Below, one piece after another: positions 53,379-61,878 of a stretch of 64,000 nucleotides of DNA. The stretch is from positions 98,612 to 162,611 of the forward strand of contig NZ_CAKMMF010000003.1 in NCBI RefSeq assembly GCF_927798095.1, read 5' to 3'. Numbering within the stretch: position 1 is the stretch's first letter; every line of letters starts with the position of its first letter. Below the pieces are notes generated by a model. The model ran no database searches. It saw nothing but the letters and a program-made list of their open reading frames with translations, and was not told the DNA's origin. The DNA is from Paenibacillus plantiphilus. Lineage in GTDB: Bacteria > Bacillota > Bacilli > Paenibacillales > Paenibacillaceae. The position numbers and the translations under genes were made by a program.

Positions 53379-54545
53379 CTATTTGGCCAAATATTCAAAC
53401 ACTCCATTGCGCAGCTGCTTCATGACAATGCCCATCTCCTGAACATCTCCACTGTCAGAGAATGAGCGTGAGCCTGCCGCGCCTTCCCATTGCTTCAACT
53501 CAGTCAAGTGCGTGGATATTTCCGCAGGACTTCGCGAGCCTGCTCCTTCAATTGCATCAGCGAGCAGCTTCAGCGAGTCATAGGCCTGAGCAGCCCATTT
53601 GCCGGGTTCCACCCCATACTTAGCAATAAACTGCTGTTTGAAATGTTCATTGATCTTCGACTGCTCAAGCGGATTGTACACCGAGGCTACTACAGCATCC
53701 TGCACATCCTCACCTGCTGCGGCAAATTCCGCCGAATCAAGCGCATCTCCGCCAATAATCGGTGTATCCACGCCTGCAGCTCGAAGCTCTTTAATGAATG
53801 CTATGCCATCTGCCGCTGATGTCGCGACCAGAATAAGCTCGCAATCAAGCGCTTCCCATTTATCCGCTATCCTTCGGACATCAGAGGCTTCCTTGTATCC
53901 TGACAAGCGATCCACGATTCTCAGATTGGACTTGCCTGCTTGATCCTCGAACGAATTGGCCAGCCCTCGCCCGTATTCATCATCCGTATAATAAATAGCA
54001 ATATTGCGATAATCTGTTTCTGCTGCATACAAGGCCAGCGCTTGTCCCAACTGATCATCATTCGGTATGTTGCGGAAAATATAGGAGCTGTTCACATCCG
54101 TTAATTTGGGCGAGGTTGAGGCAGGAGACAGGAGCAGAATTCCAGCATGATCATAAATACGCGATGCGGGAATTGTAACCGAGGAACTTCGGTGACCGAT
54201 CACAGCGGCAACAGAGGTATTCTCAGCGAATTGCTGGGCGATTGCCATTCCTTTGGTTGTAGACCCTTCGTCATCCTCCTCAATTAAACGGATTTTCTTC
54301 CCTCCCAGAACGCCCTTCTCGTTCACTTCCTCAAGAGCAAGCTGCAGCCCTTCGCGAAATTGATCATTGCGCTGGGCGAACGGCCAGACAACACCAATGA
54401 CCACTTCCCCCGACTGGCTCTTAAGCTCCTTCTCTCGTATCTGATCCGGCCCGAGGTCAGAAGAGCATCCAGATAGAACAACCACCATTGCAATTGCAAC
54501 AACTTTCCATAGCAGCATTCGGCTAGAATGGGCAATGGTTTTCAT
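53379..54545 (-). CDS. LivJ-type (periplasmic-binding fold I) lipoprotein
   Basis: 388 residues. Signal peptide with lipobox LSGC near residue 27; two-lobed receptor fold (VVIGVVWPFAQRNDQFREGLQLALEEVN, IIGGDALDSAEF). Family members bind branched-chain amino acids, amides or other small ligands. No livHMGF partners exist here, so it may be a sensor or product-related receptor. It is the first gene after the cluster promoter, 49 bases before the HlyD gene. Confidence 0.82.
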   Translation of the reverse strand: MKTIAHSSRMLLWKVVAIAMVVVLSGCSSDLGPDQIREKELKSQSGEVVIGVVWPFAQRNDQFREGLQLALEEVNEKGVLGGKKIRLIEEDDEGSTTKGMAIAQQFAENTSVAAVIGHRSSSVTIPASRIYDHAGILLLSPASTSPKLTDVNSSYIFRNIPNDDQLGQALALYAAETDYRNIAIYYTDDEYGRGLANSFEDQAGKSNLRIVDRLSGYKEASDVRRIADKWEALDCELILVATSAADGIAFIKELRAAGVDTPIIGGDALDSAEFAAAGEDVQDAVVASVYNPLEQSKINEHFKQQFIAKYGVEPGKWAAQAYDSLKLLADAIEGAGSRSPAEISTHLTELKQWEGAAGSRSFSDSGDVQEMGIVMKQLRNGVFEYLAK

Positions 54546-54600
54546 GTTAAAGAACTCCCTTCAGTACAAACTTTGGCATGACATTGCGTTTAACGTACTC

Positions 54601-54659
54601 ATTATAAGCCAGCCCAAAATCATTAACCATCAAGCCAATGTGAAGTTAACCTCAATTTA
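54601..54659 (-). promoter_or_regulatory. putative activated promoter of the RiPP operon
   Basis: Minus strand TATAAT (54601-54606) with a poor -35 region and, upstream, 54641-54659 carrying TTGAGG and TTAAC repeats related to the TTGA boxes of the precursor promoter. A weak -35 plus repeats suggests dependence on the divergently encoded OmpR-type regulator. Confidence 0.45.
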
Positions 54660-54796
54660 ATTTAAAATTTCATCCGGGCAATCGACTTCGCAGCCTTAAA
54701 ATGCGATAATTCTAAATAGAAATCATAATTTGTCGAAAATAATCGAAACACATCATACTTTATTACTAGATTGCTGCAAGAAGGAGCGGCGCAAGC

Positions 54797-55522
54797 ATGT
54801 TGAAGAAGACAATACTTGTTGTAGATGACGACTATGAGATCAACGAATTGCTTACCATGTCCTTGAAGCGTGAAGGATATAACGTACTATCCGCATTCGA
54901 AGGCAATGAAGCATTGGCCTTAGCTGGCGAGCACTTGCCCGATCTGGTCATTCTGGATGTGCTTCTTCCTGGATTAGATGGATTTCAAATTTGCAGCGAG
55001 CTTCGCAAGACGAGCAATGTGCCGATTCTGTTCGTCAGCTGCAAGGATGAGGATATCGATAAAGTGCTGGGGCTCGGACTCGGAGGGGATGACTTCATCT
55101 CGAAGCCGTTTAGTCCTATAGAGGTGATTGCCAGGGTGAAAGCGCACATAAGACGGAACTATCTGCTGCACAAAAGCGGCGTTGAGGCTGATCAGACATT
55201 GAGGTATGACCAATTGGTCATTGAGCCCGCAACGCATCGGGTACTTGTTGACAACAAGCCGATTTCCCTATCGGCCAAAGAATTCAAGCTGCTGTTCCAT
55301 CTCGCCAAAAACCCGAACAGGGTATACAAAAACGAGCAGCTGTTCACGCTGCTCTGGGATGACGTACATATGGGGGATACGCATACTGTAATGGTGCACA
55401 TCTACAATCTGCGCAAGAAGCTGGAGAAAAACCCTGCCAAGCCGCATTATATCCACACGATTCGTGGCGTTGGCTACAAATTCAACGATAAGCCGATTGA
55501 GACGGCAGTGGAGCAGCTCTAG
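54797..55522 (+). CDS. OmpR/PhoB-family response regulator
   Basis: 241 residues. Receiver domain with acidic pair VVDDDYE, phospho-acceptor Asp54 (VILDVLLPG), SCKDED and SKPF lysine; C-terminal winged HTH (LSAKEFKLLFHLAKNPNRVYKNEQLFTLLW, HTIRGVGYKF). No kinase gene is adjacent; the only kinase here is the hybrid at 35292, at the other end of the divergent cluster. Repeats with 11-bp spacing before cluster genes fit binding by this regulator. Confidence 0.92.
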   Translation: MLKKTILVVDDDYEINELLTMSLKREGYNVLSAFEGNEALALAGEHLPDLVILDVLLPGLDGFQICSELRKTSNVPILFVSCKDEDIDKVLGLGLGGDDFISKPFSPIEVIARVKAHIRRNYLLHKSGVEADQTLRYDQLVIEPATHRVLVDNKPISLSAKEFKLLFHLAKNPNRVYKNEQLFTLLWDDVHMGDTHTVMVHIYNLRKKLEKNPAKPHYIHTIRGVGYKFNDKPIETAVEQL

Positions 55523-55621
55523 GAGGACGATCACTCTGTCCACAAAACCAAGACTAGCCTATTGCGTGCGGCTTCATTTCATATAGGCTGCTGAACCATC
55601 GCATAGCCTGCCAACAAGGGA

Positions 55622-55655
55622 ACCCGTTATTGAAAACGGAGTCCTTTTTTTTATT
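55622..55655 (+). terminator. terminator after response regulator
   Basis: CCGTT/AACGG small stem followed within five bases by eight T residues. Confidence 0.55.
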
Positions 55656-55704
55656 TCGCTTTAAATTAATAGTTGTACGATTGTCCGCATCAACCATACG
55701 CGTC

Positions 55705-55893
55705 ATGAATCGCACCGAGCTTAACCCTTGGTCCAAGAAACATGTGGAAACTTATACATTTGATTTTGTACGAGATACCATATACAAAATAGAGGATAAA
55801 CGCAATGGCGAAATCCTTCCTCTTCATTATATGAAGAATGATAAAGTGACTGTATTTGTGGAATATCGGGGAGAGCCTTACGAAAAGGGGTAA
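55705..55893 (+). CDS. short hypothetical protein, possibly remnant
   Basis: 62 residues from ATG 55705 (WSKKHVETYTFDFVRD, KNDKVTVFVEYRGEPYEKG). No clear ribosome site, and similar coding-like stretches without good starts follow, so I suspect an eroded gene. Confidence 0.35.
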   Translation: MNRTELNPWSKKHVETYTFDFVRDTIYKIEDKRNGEILPLHYMKNDKVTVFVEYRGEPYEKG

Positions 55894-56196
55894 TTTCTAG
55901 CCAATATTGTGTTTGTAAATATTGGATTAATTAAAGAAGAAATATCTTGCCTTGGTGTTATGGGTCTTATTAATGACAATGTACAACCGCCCGCACTAAT
56001 GCTGGCAGGTTGGAAATATGATTGGGAATTGCCTGATCAAAGCTAATCACTTTCCGTGGTCTATGAATTCGCAACTTAACAATGAGGGGAGAACTGTCTG
56101 TTAGCGATAGCTGGAATGTTGCCCCTATTGCTATTGTGTCAATGATCGAATATGATGAAAACAAAGTAATCCTATCGACATTGAGGTGGTGAGGAT
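55894..56196 (+). other. probable eroded coding region
   Basis: Two short plus-strand frames read like protein but lack start signals: 55909-56046 (NDNVQPPALMLAGWKYDWE) and about 56083-56193 (SVSDSWNVAPIAIVSMIEYDE). They are in different phases and broken by stops, suggesting a decayed gene. No family recognised. Confidence 0.35.
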
Positions 56197-56616
56197 ATGC
56201 GCGAAGTGCCTATGCGTTATGTGAAAGCCAATCAGACCGGAATCGTCCTGTTCGTCATTCTCTCCTTTCTCTTCCAACAGCCATGGATATTGGCCGCATT
56301 ATGGATCATACAAGCAGCAGGTTTGGTTTCCGAAGGAAAGCTCAACCTCTTCGTAGTCACAGCCAAGCTTATTCTGAAAGGAAAAGGTACAGAAACGCAA
56401 GCCGCCGAGCTGCAGCGTTTCAATAATACGCTGGCCGTCATCTTCCTCACACTGGCGCTCATCTCCTTTGCCTTCGGCTGGCAGATTATTGGGTACGCCT
56501 TCTCGGCCATGCTGCTTCTTGCCGCAAGTGCGGCATTGCTCGGTTATTGCATCGGATGCACGCTTTACTTCTGGTTTAAGCAAATTCGCGCGGGCAGACG
56601 AATCCGCAGAACGTAA
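56197..56616 (+). CDS. DUF4395-like membrane protein
   Basis: 139 residues with four hydrophobic segments (ANQTGIVLFVILSFLF; WILAALWIIQAAGL; LAVIFLTLALISFAFGW; YAFSAMLLLAASAALLGYCIG). The start (KANQTGIVLFV) and four-helix plan match DUF4395 proteins, whose function is unknown. GAGGTGG lies 7 bases before ATG 56197. Ends at a bidirectional terminator. Confidence 0.65.
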   Translation: MREVPMRYVKANQTGIVLFVILSFLFQQPWILAALWIIQAAGLVSEGKLNLFVVTAKLILKGKGTETQAAELQRFNNTLAVIFLTLALISFAFGWQIIGYAFSAMLLLAASAALLGYCIGCTLYFWFKQIRAGRRIRRT

Positions 56617-56628
56617 TCGAAGCCCTAA

Positions 56629-56662
56629 AAGGGCCGCTTCCATTTCACTGGAGGCGACCCTT
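56629..56662. terminator. bidirectional terminator
   Basis: Imperfect 13-bp stem AAGGGCCGCTTCC/GGAGGCGACCCTT between convergent genes. Confidence 0.6.
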
Positions 56663-56700
56663 GTTCACAGGTGTCCTGTATTAGCGAGTTACGGAATTTT

Positions 56701-57153
56701 TCAAATAACCGCTACAAAATTCACTTTATGCAATACATAATAATCTTCCAATAAATCAATTACTCTCGGATTGCATTCATAATATTGACTATCAAAGCTT
56801 GCATACTCCCCTTCTCTAGAAGCCGCGACAAACTCAAAGATGTCTTTCAATTCCCTTCTAAATTTCGAAGAATATCGTCCATAAGCCTTATCCAATAATT
56901 CCGCTTGTTCCATTGCGCCTACAGTCTTCAAAGCGAATATCGTTTCATCGACTTTTGCTGTACCTTGGTTTTCGAAGTATTGAATATGCCCGCCATTTTG
57001 AACTTCTGAATCATACCAGAAACATAAATGAGCAACCCTTTGAATTAGATTTAGATCCGAATACGCCTCCATAGCTAATAAATCGATATATGCATTCCAT
57101 TCTTCATAAGGCGTTTGTTCGAGGATTTCTTTAGATATCCGTCTTATTATCAT
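56701..57153 (-). CDS. DMP19/DUF4375-family protein
   Basis: About 150 residues, helical. The family signature EVQNGGHIQYFENQGT is evident near the middle, followed by AVGAMEQAELL-like helix and a second amphipathic helix. Known members bind histone-like or DNA-mimic partners; function in Firmicutes is unknown. ATG 57153 chosen over ATG 57198 on a weak AGG ribosome site. Confidence 0.75.
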   Translation of the reverse strand: MIIRRISKEILEQTPYEEWNAYIDLLAMEAYSDLNLIQRVAHLCFWYDSEVQNGGHIQYFENQGTAKVDETIFALKTVGAMEQAELLDKAYGRYSSKFRRELKDIFEFVAASREGEYASFDSQYYECNPRVIDLLEDYYVLHKVNFVAVI

Positions 57154-57208
57154 TGACGTGCCTGCTTTCAGAAGATAGAGATAGAAATTGCCGTTCATAC
57201 TCGAACAT

Positions 57209-57712
57209 TTATTTTATAGCACCTGCATCTACACTGATGTCCATAACATGTCCATCATTAGTCGTTACATAGACTTTCCAATCCCCTGTCATTCCGCTGC
57301 CATCCCTCATTGTGAATGTTCTTGTCAGGCCTTTCCCAGCAGCAACATCAACATATCCAAAGTCTTGTGTACCTTGAGATACTTTGAACATGACTGTTCC
57401 GGAACGATTGTTATTCTTAACCTGTATATTTAGTTTGCTTCCATTGCTTGGCGAAGGGGTGAACGAGTTCTCGAATGAGGAAGCACCTACTTGATTGGCG
57501 TTATTAATGAAAATCACGTTGTAAGGTGAATCAACACCTGATTCATATTGTATTTCTTGTGGACCGCTCGGCAAATTGACTGAACGTTCAGATGCTGCCG
57601 CATCTTCGCTGCCGGCTTTGTAATTCTCTTCTTTGGCTAAAGATATCGAGGATAATAATAACAGCACGACTATCAACGCCATAGCAAGACTAATTCCAGT
57701 ACGTTTCTTCAT
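57209..57712 (-). CDS. secreted hypothetical protein
   Basis: 167 residues with a Sec signal peptide (cleavage near SLAKE). The mature part has a beta-sandwich look (QVKNNNRSGTVMFKVSQG, VDVAAGKGLTRTFTMRDGSGMTGDWKVYVTT), similar to small extracellular adhesion-like domains. No known family. Single gene. Confidence 0.6.
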   Translation of the reverse strand: MKKRTGISLAMALIVVLLLLSSISLAKEENYKAGSEDAAASERSVNLPSGPQEIQYESGVDSPYNVIFINNANQVGASSFENSFTPSPSNGSKLNIQVKNNNRSGTVMFKVSQGTQDFGYVDVAAGKGLTRTFTMRDGSGMTGDWKVYVTTNDGHVMDISVDAGAIK

Positions 57713-57829
57713 ATAAAGATAACCCCCTAACTCCTTATCCGGTCGCTTAATAGACGGGCAATAGGGACATTATACCACAAAAAGATGCCCACATTCAGGC
57801 ATCTCCATGTCCAGGAGCCCAACGTGGGA

Positions 57830-58708
57830 TCATCTTGCTTTTTTTGATACAGGTATCCATATTTCACTTTTGAACGTTGGCGAAGTAACATCTTTATGCT
57901 CGTTCCACAACATTTCCGGACCTTCTGCCAGTTCATAATTGGAGGATGGAAACCATTCGGAATAGATGCGTCCCCATACATTTTGCAGCGTGTCAGGGAA
58001 AGGGCCGACTGCTTCAAATACAGCCCAAGTATGAGCAGCTACTTCAAGCTGTGACAGGTTATCCGGGCCATCATTCGTTGTAGCTGCTCCAATGTAATGG
58101 TCGAACTCGCCCTTCTCCTCCATCCGGCCTTCAGAAAAGTTGGTAGACGCGCTTATAAGGCCCGACGGAGCAACATTAGACAGTCCTTTCAGCGTGCCGA
58201 TCAGTTCTTCGGTTAAGCTTTGCCACATCGATGCAATTTCCGGATTAACCCCTTGGAAAATAATAGGAACTCTTTTCGTAAGACCAACGATTCGAAACGC
58301 TTCTTTTTCTTCAATACGATAGTTCATTTCACTGCCTCCTTTAATGGACAACTGAAAAGTCATGCGTGGAAAGGCTTTGAGCGGTTGACCAGAATTTTTT
58401 GCTTCAGAAGGCGTTATGCTGTGCAAGCTTTGGAATGCTCGCGCAAATGAGTCCGGCGAGTTGTATCCATACTTAATCGCAAGATCTATGATCCTTATAT
58501 TGCTCTTATTAAGCTCCATTGCTGCAAGAGAAAGTCGTCTGCGGCGGATGTATTCCGACAGTGTTACGCCAGCCAAAAATGCAAACATTCGCTTAAAATG
58601 ATATTCCGAGCAGTAAGCCAGCCTCGCTACTTCTTTAAAATCAATTTCTTGCGCAAGATTTTCCTCAATATAGTTTAATGCCTCATTCATGTCCTGGAGC
58701 AAATTCAT
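57830..58708 (-). CDS. AraC-family regulator with GyrI-like effector domain
   Basis: About 292 residues. N-terminal double HTH of the AraC type ([67 protein letters not shown]) and C-terminal GyrI-like/integron effector domain ([55 protein letters not shown]). Related proteins (Rob, BmrR-like) bind small hydrophobic drugs. GGGAGG is 7 bases before ATG 58708. Target genes not apparent. Confidence 0.88.
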   Translation of the reverse strand: MNLLQDMNEALNYIEENLAQEIDFKEVARLAYCSEYHFKRMFAFLAGVTLSEYIRRRRLSLAAMELNKSNIRIIDLAIKYGYNSPDSFARAFQSLHSITPSEAKNSGQPLKAFPRMTFQLSIKGGSEMNYRIEEKEAFRIVGLTKRVPIIFQGVNPEIASMWQSLTEELIGTLKGLSNVAPSGLISASTNFSEGRMEEKGEFDHYIGAATTNDGPDNLSQLEVAAHTWAVFEAVGPFPDTLQNVWGRIYSEWFPSSNYELAEGPEMLWNEHKDVTSPTFKSEIWIPVSKKAR

Positions 58709-58944
58709 TTGCAACCTCCCTCCCACAACCCTAGAATAGCAGAAGCTGAACGTATCTATCCGACAATCCGTGCACAAAGAAGTCGTGTATGCGTTGATGT
58801 CATCATTATAAAATAAGAGCGGCTGCCCCTCAACTTACCCTCAACTATGGCTATGGCTCTGCTCGCCCCTTGCGATCAATAAACAAATCGAAAAACCGAT
58901 ACTGAATCGTATCGGTTAGTCCGTATTCAATCATTGCTTCTACA

Positions 58945-59667
58945 TTACCTGAAAGCATTTGGGAACTGCATCACGATTCCGTTTGTGAATGCATCCGCCA
59001 TTTCCAGCGCCTGTTTCTCAATCTGATCATAGGCCTCGATATCCGCTTTATAATTACCGGTCAGCCTGAAAACCGCTTCTTCCTTCGTCATTCGCAAATG
59101 CTCATACAGCATATTCGTCAACACCTGCTTCGGCCAGTATGGATTGATGCTGCTTAGGAAAGCAGCGAGTTCATCCGCATTGGCATACCATTTCTTCTCC
59201 GCATCTGCGGCTGCCTGGCTATCGCCAGCCTTGGCCGCTTTAACAAGCTGGGCAGCAAGTACGAGATGCTCTCTCATTAAATTGTTAAACCGCGCTGCAA
59301 TCTCATCACCATAGTAACGCCTGAACACGGCCGCCATGTCGGGTGCATTTCGAAGGAGACGCTCCGTAACAAACGCTTCATCCGGCAAATTCGCAGCTAT
59401 GCTAATGATCAGCATCCTCGTCCACGCAACATGCTGGCTCCATAGCATTCGAAAAGCCTGGTTTAATTCAAGCTCTGCCTTACTGATACATGCAGCGTGT
59501 TTGGTTCGGATATTTCCTGGAAATGGTTCGGATGGTTGAGCATAAGGAATATAATTCAACTGCCCGTTGATGAAGTAAGGCGGGTACGTTCCTTGATAGC
59601 TGACATTCATTGCAAGAAACGAATTTGGAAATCGCGGATCTGAAGTCCATGTCATCGAATCATACAT
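58945..59667 (-). CDS. helix-bundle protein of unknown function
   Basis: About 240 residues. After a Tyr/Pro-rich N-terminal 60 residues, two similar all-helical repeats (LNQAFRMLWSQHVAWTRMLIISIAANLPD; NMLYEHLRMTKEEAVFRLTGNYKADIEAYDQIEKQALEMADAFTNGI) recall small Bacillus proteins often miscalled acetylglutamate kinase. Start at ATG 59667, with GGGAGG 8 bases before. No sign of enzymatic motifs. Confidence 0.6.
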   Translation of the reverse strand: MYDSMTWTSDPRFPNSFLAMNVSYQGTYPPYFINGQLNYIPYAQPSEPFPGNIRTKHAACISKAELELNQAFRMLWSQHVAWTRMLIISIAANLPDEAFVTERLLRNAPDMAAVFRRYYGDEIAARFNNLMREHLVLAAQLVKAAKAGDSQAAADAEKKWYANADELAAFLSSINPYWPKQVLTNMLYEHLRMTKEEAVFRLTGNYKADIEAYDQIEKQALEMADAFTNGIVMQFPNAFR

Positions 59668-59805
59668 ACTTGCGTCCTCCCAAACATAGTTATTCACCTA
59701 ATAAACATATGTAAGGGGGATGCCAATGGTCTGGGCTGATGGACCACTTCTTGCATCGTTGCGACCTATTCCTTCCTGTCGAAAACTAGCCCCCTAATTT
59801 TCTCT

Positions 59806-59919
59806 TCAGTCTCCGCAATTGGTATTACATGCAGCTAGCATCACGATCGATAAAGTCAGAACTAGCCCGACTGTCGTCTTTCTGTTCCTTTGTTTACGCT
59901 TGCTACGCTGTTGCAGCAT
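59806..59919 (-). CDS. 37-residue lipoprotein peptide
   Basis: Small gene: ATG 59919 after GGAG (8 bases). Very basic N-terminus (LQQRSKRKQRNRK), one hydrophobic helix (VGLVLTLSIVMLAA), lipobox-like LAAC and a tail CNTNCGD. It could be a minimal lipoprotein or membrane peptide. Too short for family assignment. Confidence 0.55.
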   Translation of the reverse strand: MLQQRSKRKQRNRKTTVGLVLTLSIVMLAACNTNCGD

Positions 59920-60095
59920 GGATTCCTCTCCTTTCATTGTAGCCTCCATATAAGTACTCATTGCTGTGACTTGTATAGCTCCGATATCTCTTCATATTGA
60001 GCTGACTGTCTTAACCGCACGGCAACTTTATTGCTCCGCACTCACGTCTATTTCCTTATGTATTTAATCCGGAAAATATCTTTCTCGTATGCAAT

Positions 60096-60117
60096 AATGT
60101 TTCCTTGAGGAAACATT
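60096..60117. promoter_or_regulatory. MntR-like palindrome
   Basis: AATGTTTCCT-TG-AGGAAACATT, perfect 22-bp palindrome. Its core TTTCCTTGAGGAAA resembles MntR operators of Bacilli. It lies between the 37-aa lipoprotein gene and ynfA-like gene (180 bases upstream of the latter). Confidence 0.5.
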
Positions 60118-60226
60118 TAAAATATATTCCCTAGCGGCTGATTTGTCAACATAATTAGTTCCCCAGCCAAACGGCTGAAGAGCGGAATAATTAGCAGCAG
60201 GTTTTCATATCCAACGGTTCCGATTA

Positions 60227-60240
60227 CAATAATATTATTG
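60227..60240. promoter_or_regulatory. AT palindrome before ynfA-like gene
   Basis: CAATAAT-ATTATTG, perfect 14-bp palindrome 57 bases before the start; possible binding site of a Fur-family regulator, but AT-rich palindromes also arise by chance. Confidence 0.35.
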
Positions 60241-60296
60241 ATTAAAATAAAAATGATAATCGTTTATACCATTAAATAAGAAGGGAACATGGTCAA

Positions 60297-60623
60297 TTGA
60301 TATTCACTATTTTCATTTTCTTTCTTGCGGGGCTGGCTGAGATTGGCGGCGGCTACTTGGTTTGGCTGTGGCTTCGTGAATCCAAGCCTCTATCGTACGG
60401 TATTGTCGGAAGTGTAATTCTCGTCGCATATGGAATCATTCCAACTTTGCAAAGCTTCCCGTCGTTTGGACGGGTGTATGCAGCATATGGCGGTGTATTT
60501 ATTGTTCTTGCTGTGCTTTGGGGATGGCTTGTCGATAAGAAAACGCCAGACCTGTACGATTGGATTGGGGCTGCTGTTTGCATAATTGGAGTTTCAATTA
60601 TGTTATGGGCTCCGCGAAGCTGA
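60297..60623 (+). CDS. YnfA/UPF0060-family small membrane protein
   Basis: 108 residues, four helices; FLAGLAEIGGGYLVWLWLRE with the family signature, VAYGIIPTLQ, RVYAAYGGVFIVLAVLWGW and the C-terminal DWIGAAVCIIGVSIML. Small-multidrug-resistance-like topology; homologues are suspected drug or cation efflux pumps. TTG start with AGAAGGGA 10 bases upstream. Two palindromes upstream suggest metal-linked control. Confidence 0.85.
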   Translation: MIFTIFIFFLAGLAEIGGGYLVWLWLRESKPLSYGIVGSVILVAYGIIPTLQSFPSFGRVYAAYGGVFIVLAVLWGWLVDKKTPDLYDWIGAAVCIIGVSIMLWAPRS

Positions 60624-60993
60624 ACACACGCATAAGTAAAAAGAAGACCGTCGTTTCCTATTCCTATAATACCTATTCCTATAATAACGTCGCGTTCTCT
60701 CGATCTGACAATGCCGATGGAATGATAAATGGATTTCACATTGCGGGCAAATCGCCGATTCGAACGGTCGCCGAGATCCCGTTCTATCACAACAATGGCA
60801 AAAACAAATCATCCCAATGCGTTTGAATATGCCCCCTCCACTTTGCCGCCCTCTCTATCTAGCATCCACTTTGAAACAATCCACATTGAAACAACTTTGA
60901 AACAACTTGCCCTTTGACCGAGGGTGGGTTAAAATTATTGTTTCCACAGGTATCACGAGAATAAAGGCATGATCCAGACTATAGAGTGCGTAG
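60624..60993. other. 370-bp intergenic region with small repeats
   Basis: A 15-bp tandem duplication (CCTATTCCTATAATA) at 60657-60686 and three TTGAAACAA units at about 60867-60907. No gene seen. Confidence 0.6.
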
Positions 60994-61002
60994 GTGATTG
61001 AC

Positions 61003-61389
61003 ATGATTGAGATAAAAACATCCAAACTAAGCAACGGAGAGTTCAACAGAGGGGTATTTGCGACACGAAATATAACTAAAGGCGAGCTGCTGCATGAAGC
61101 GCCGGTCATCCCTTATCTCAATGAGGATCACGAGTTCATAGAGAAAACGATACTTGCAGATTATGTGTATGAGTATGGAGCTAACCACACCGCCATACTT
61201 TTGGGATATGGTAGCTTGTTCAACCATTCCTATACGCCTAATGCCACGTACGATATTAATTTTAAGAATCATACCTTTGACTTTTACGCCTATACAGATA
61301 TCTGCGCAGGGGATGAGATTCTGATCAATTATAATGGCGAAGTCGACTGCGACGATCCGCTATGGTTCATGGAAACAGATAAAGAATAA
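61003..61389 (+). CDS. SET-domain protein
   Basis: 128 residues, short SET domain: NRGVFATRNITKGELLHEAPV at the N-terminus, GYGSLFNHSYTPNATYD (NHSxxPN SAM/lysine channel) and AGDEILINYNGEVD (GEELxxxY-like). Predicted protein-lysine methyltransferase fold. ATG 61003 has AGGTGA 5 bases upstream; a GTG at 60994 is possible. Substrate unknown; eukaryote-like domain in a bacterium, but small stand-alone SET proteins are known in Firmicutes. Confidence 0.82.
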   Translation: MIEIKTSKLSNGEFNRGVFATRNITKGELLHEAPVIPYLNEDHEFIEKTILADYVYEYGANHTAILLGYGSLFNHSYTPNATYDINFKNHTFDFYAYTDICAGDEILINYNGEVDCDDPLWFMETDKE

Positions 61390-61418
61390 TCCGTTCACAC
61401 CGTGTGCCCCAATAAGAA

Positions 61419-61450
61419 AAGCCGTCAGGGATTTTCATCATGACGGCCTT
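61419..61450 (+). terminator. terminator after SET gene
   Basis: AAGCCGTCA and TGACGGCCTT stem with T-rich tail (CTTTGG). Confidence 0.6.
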
Positions 61451-61540
61451 CTTTGGTTTGGAGATCAATGCGGCGAAAACTTCGCTCCTCGATATACCCT
61501 ATCTGATCTGCGCAATGCTCAAAGTAATCTCATCGCTCGG

Positions 61541-61618
61541 GCTGTAAAGCGATTTTTCATGCTTACACGAACGATCGCGCAACTTTTGAGAGCTGTAAGC
61601 GTGTTTTGTCCGCTTACA
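61541..61618. repeat. pair of REP-like palindromes
   Basis: Two hairpins, 61541-61567 and 61592-61618, with GCTGTAA(G) and (G)CTTACA arms and T-rich centres, same family as the palindromes of the 113-bp array at 3582-4168. The rest of the gap 61390-61878 holds two terminators and no gene. Confidence 0.65.
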
Positions 61619-61776
61619 ATCCCCGCCAACGTCCCGCAGCACTCGCCGCATATCAGCACAACCTTCGCTCACTAACAGCTTAAATCCAAGCTAAGGAGTC
61701 CGAAGTCCAGAAAATCTTTCCTCCTCAACCGCTCACCGAATCCATGACTGCTGTTCTGCTCAGGCCGCTTACAACG

Positions 61777-61824
61777 ACGGGGCGTCCAGTAGTCAGTTTT
61801 TACTGACTTTCTGGACAGCCCCGT
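61777..61824 (-). terminator. long terminator after GH44 gene
   Basis: ACGGGGC-GTCCAG-AGTCAG pairs with CTGACT-CTGGAC-GCCCCGT around a T-rich loop, located just beyond the glucanase stop. Confidence 0.7.
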
Positions 61825-61878
61825 TAATACAGCTTGCATTCATCTCTATCTGAATAGCGTCAGGTTTTCATCTAACGC

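Noticed and set aside
53379-54545. Branched-chain amino acid importer
   Set aside because: No permease or ATPase partners of the Liv type; position at the head of the RiPP operon suggests another role.
60250-60266. Fur box before ynfA-like gene
   Set aside because: TGATAATCGTTTATA-like sequence matches only one half of the Fur consensus; too many mismatches in the other.
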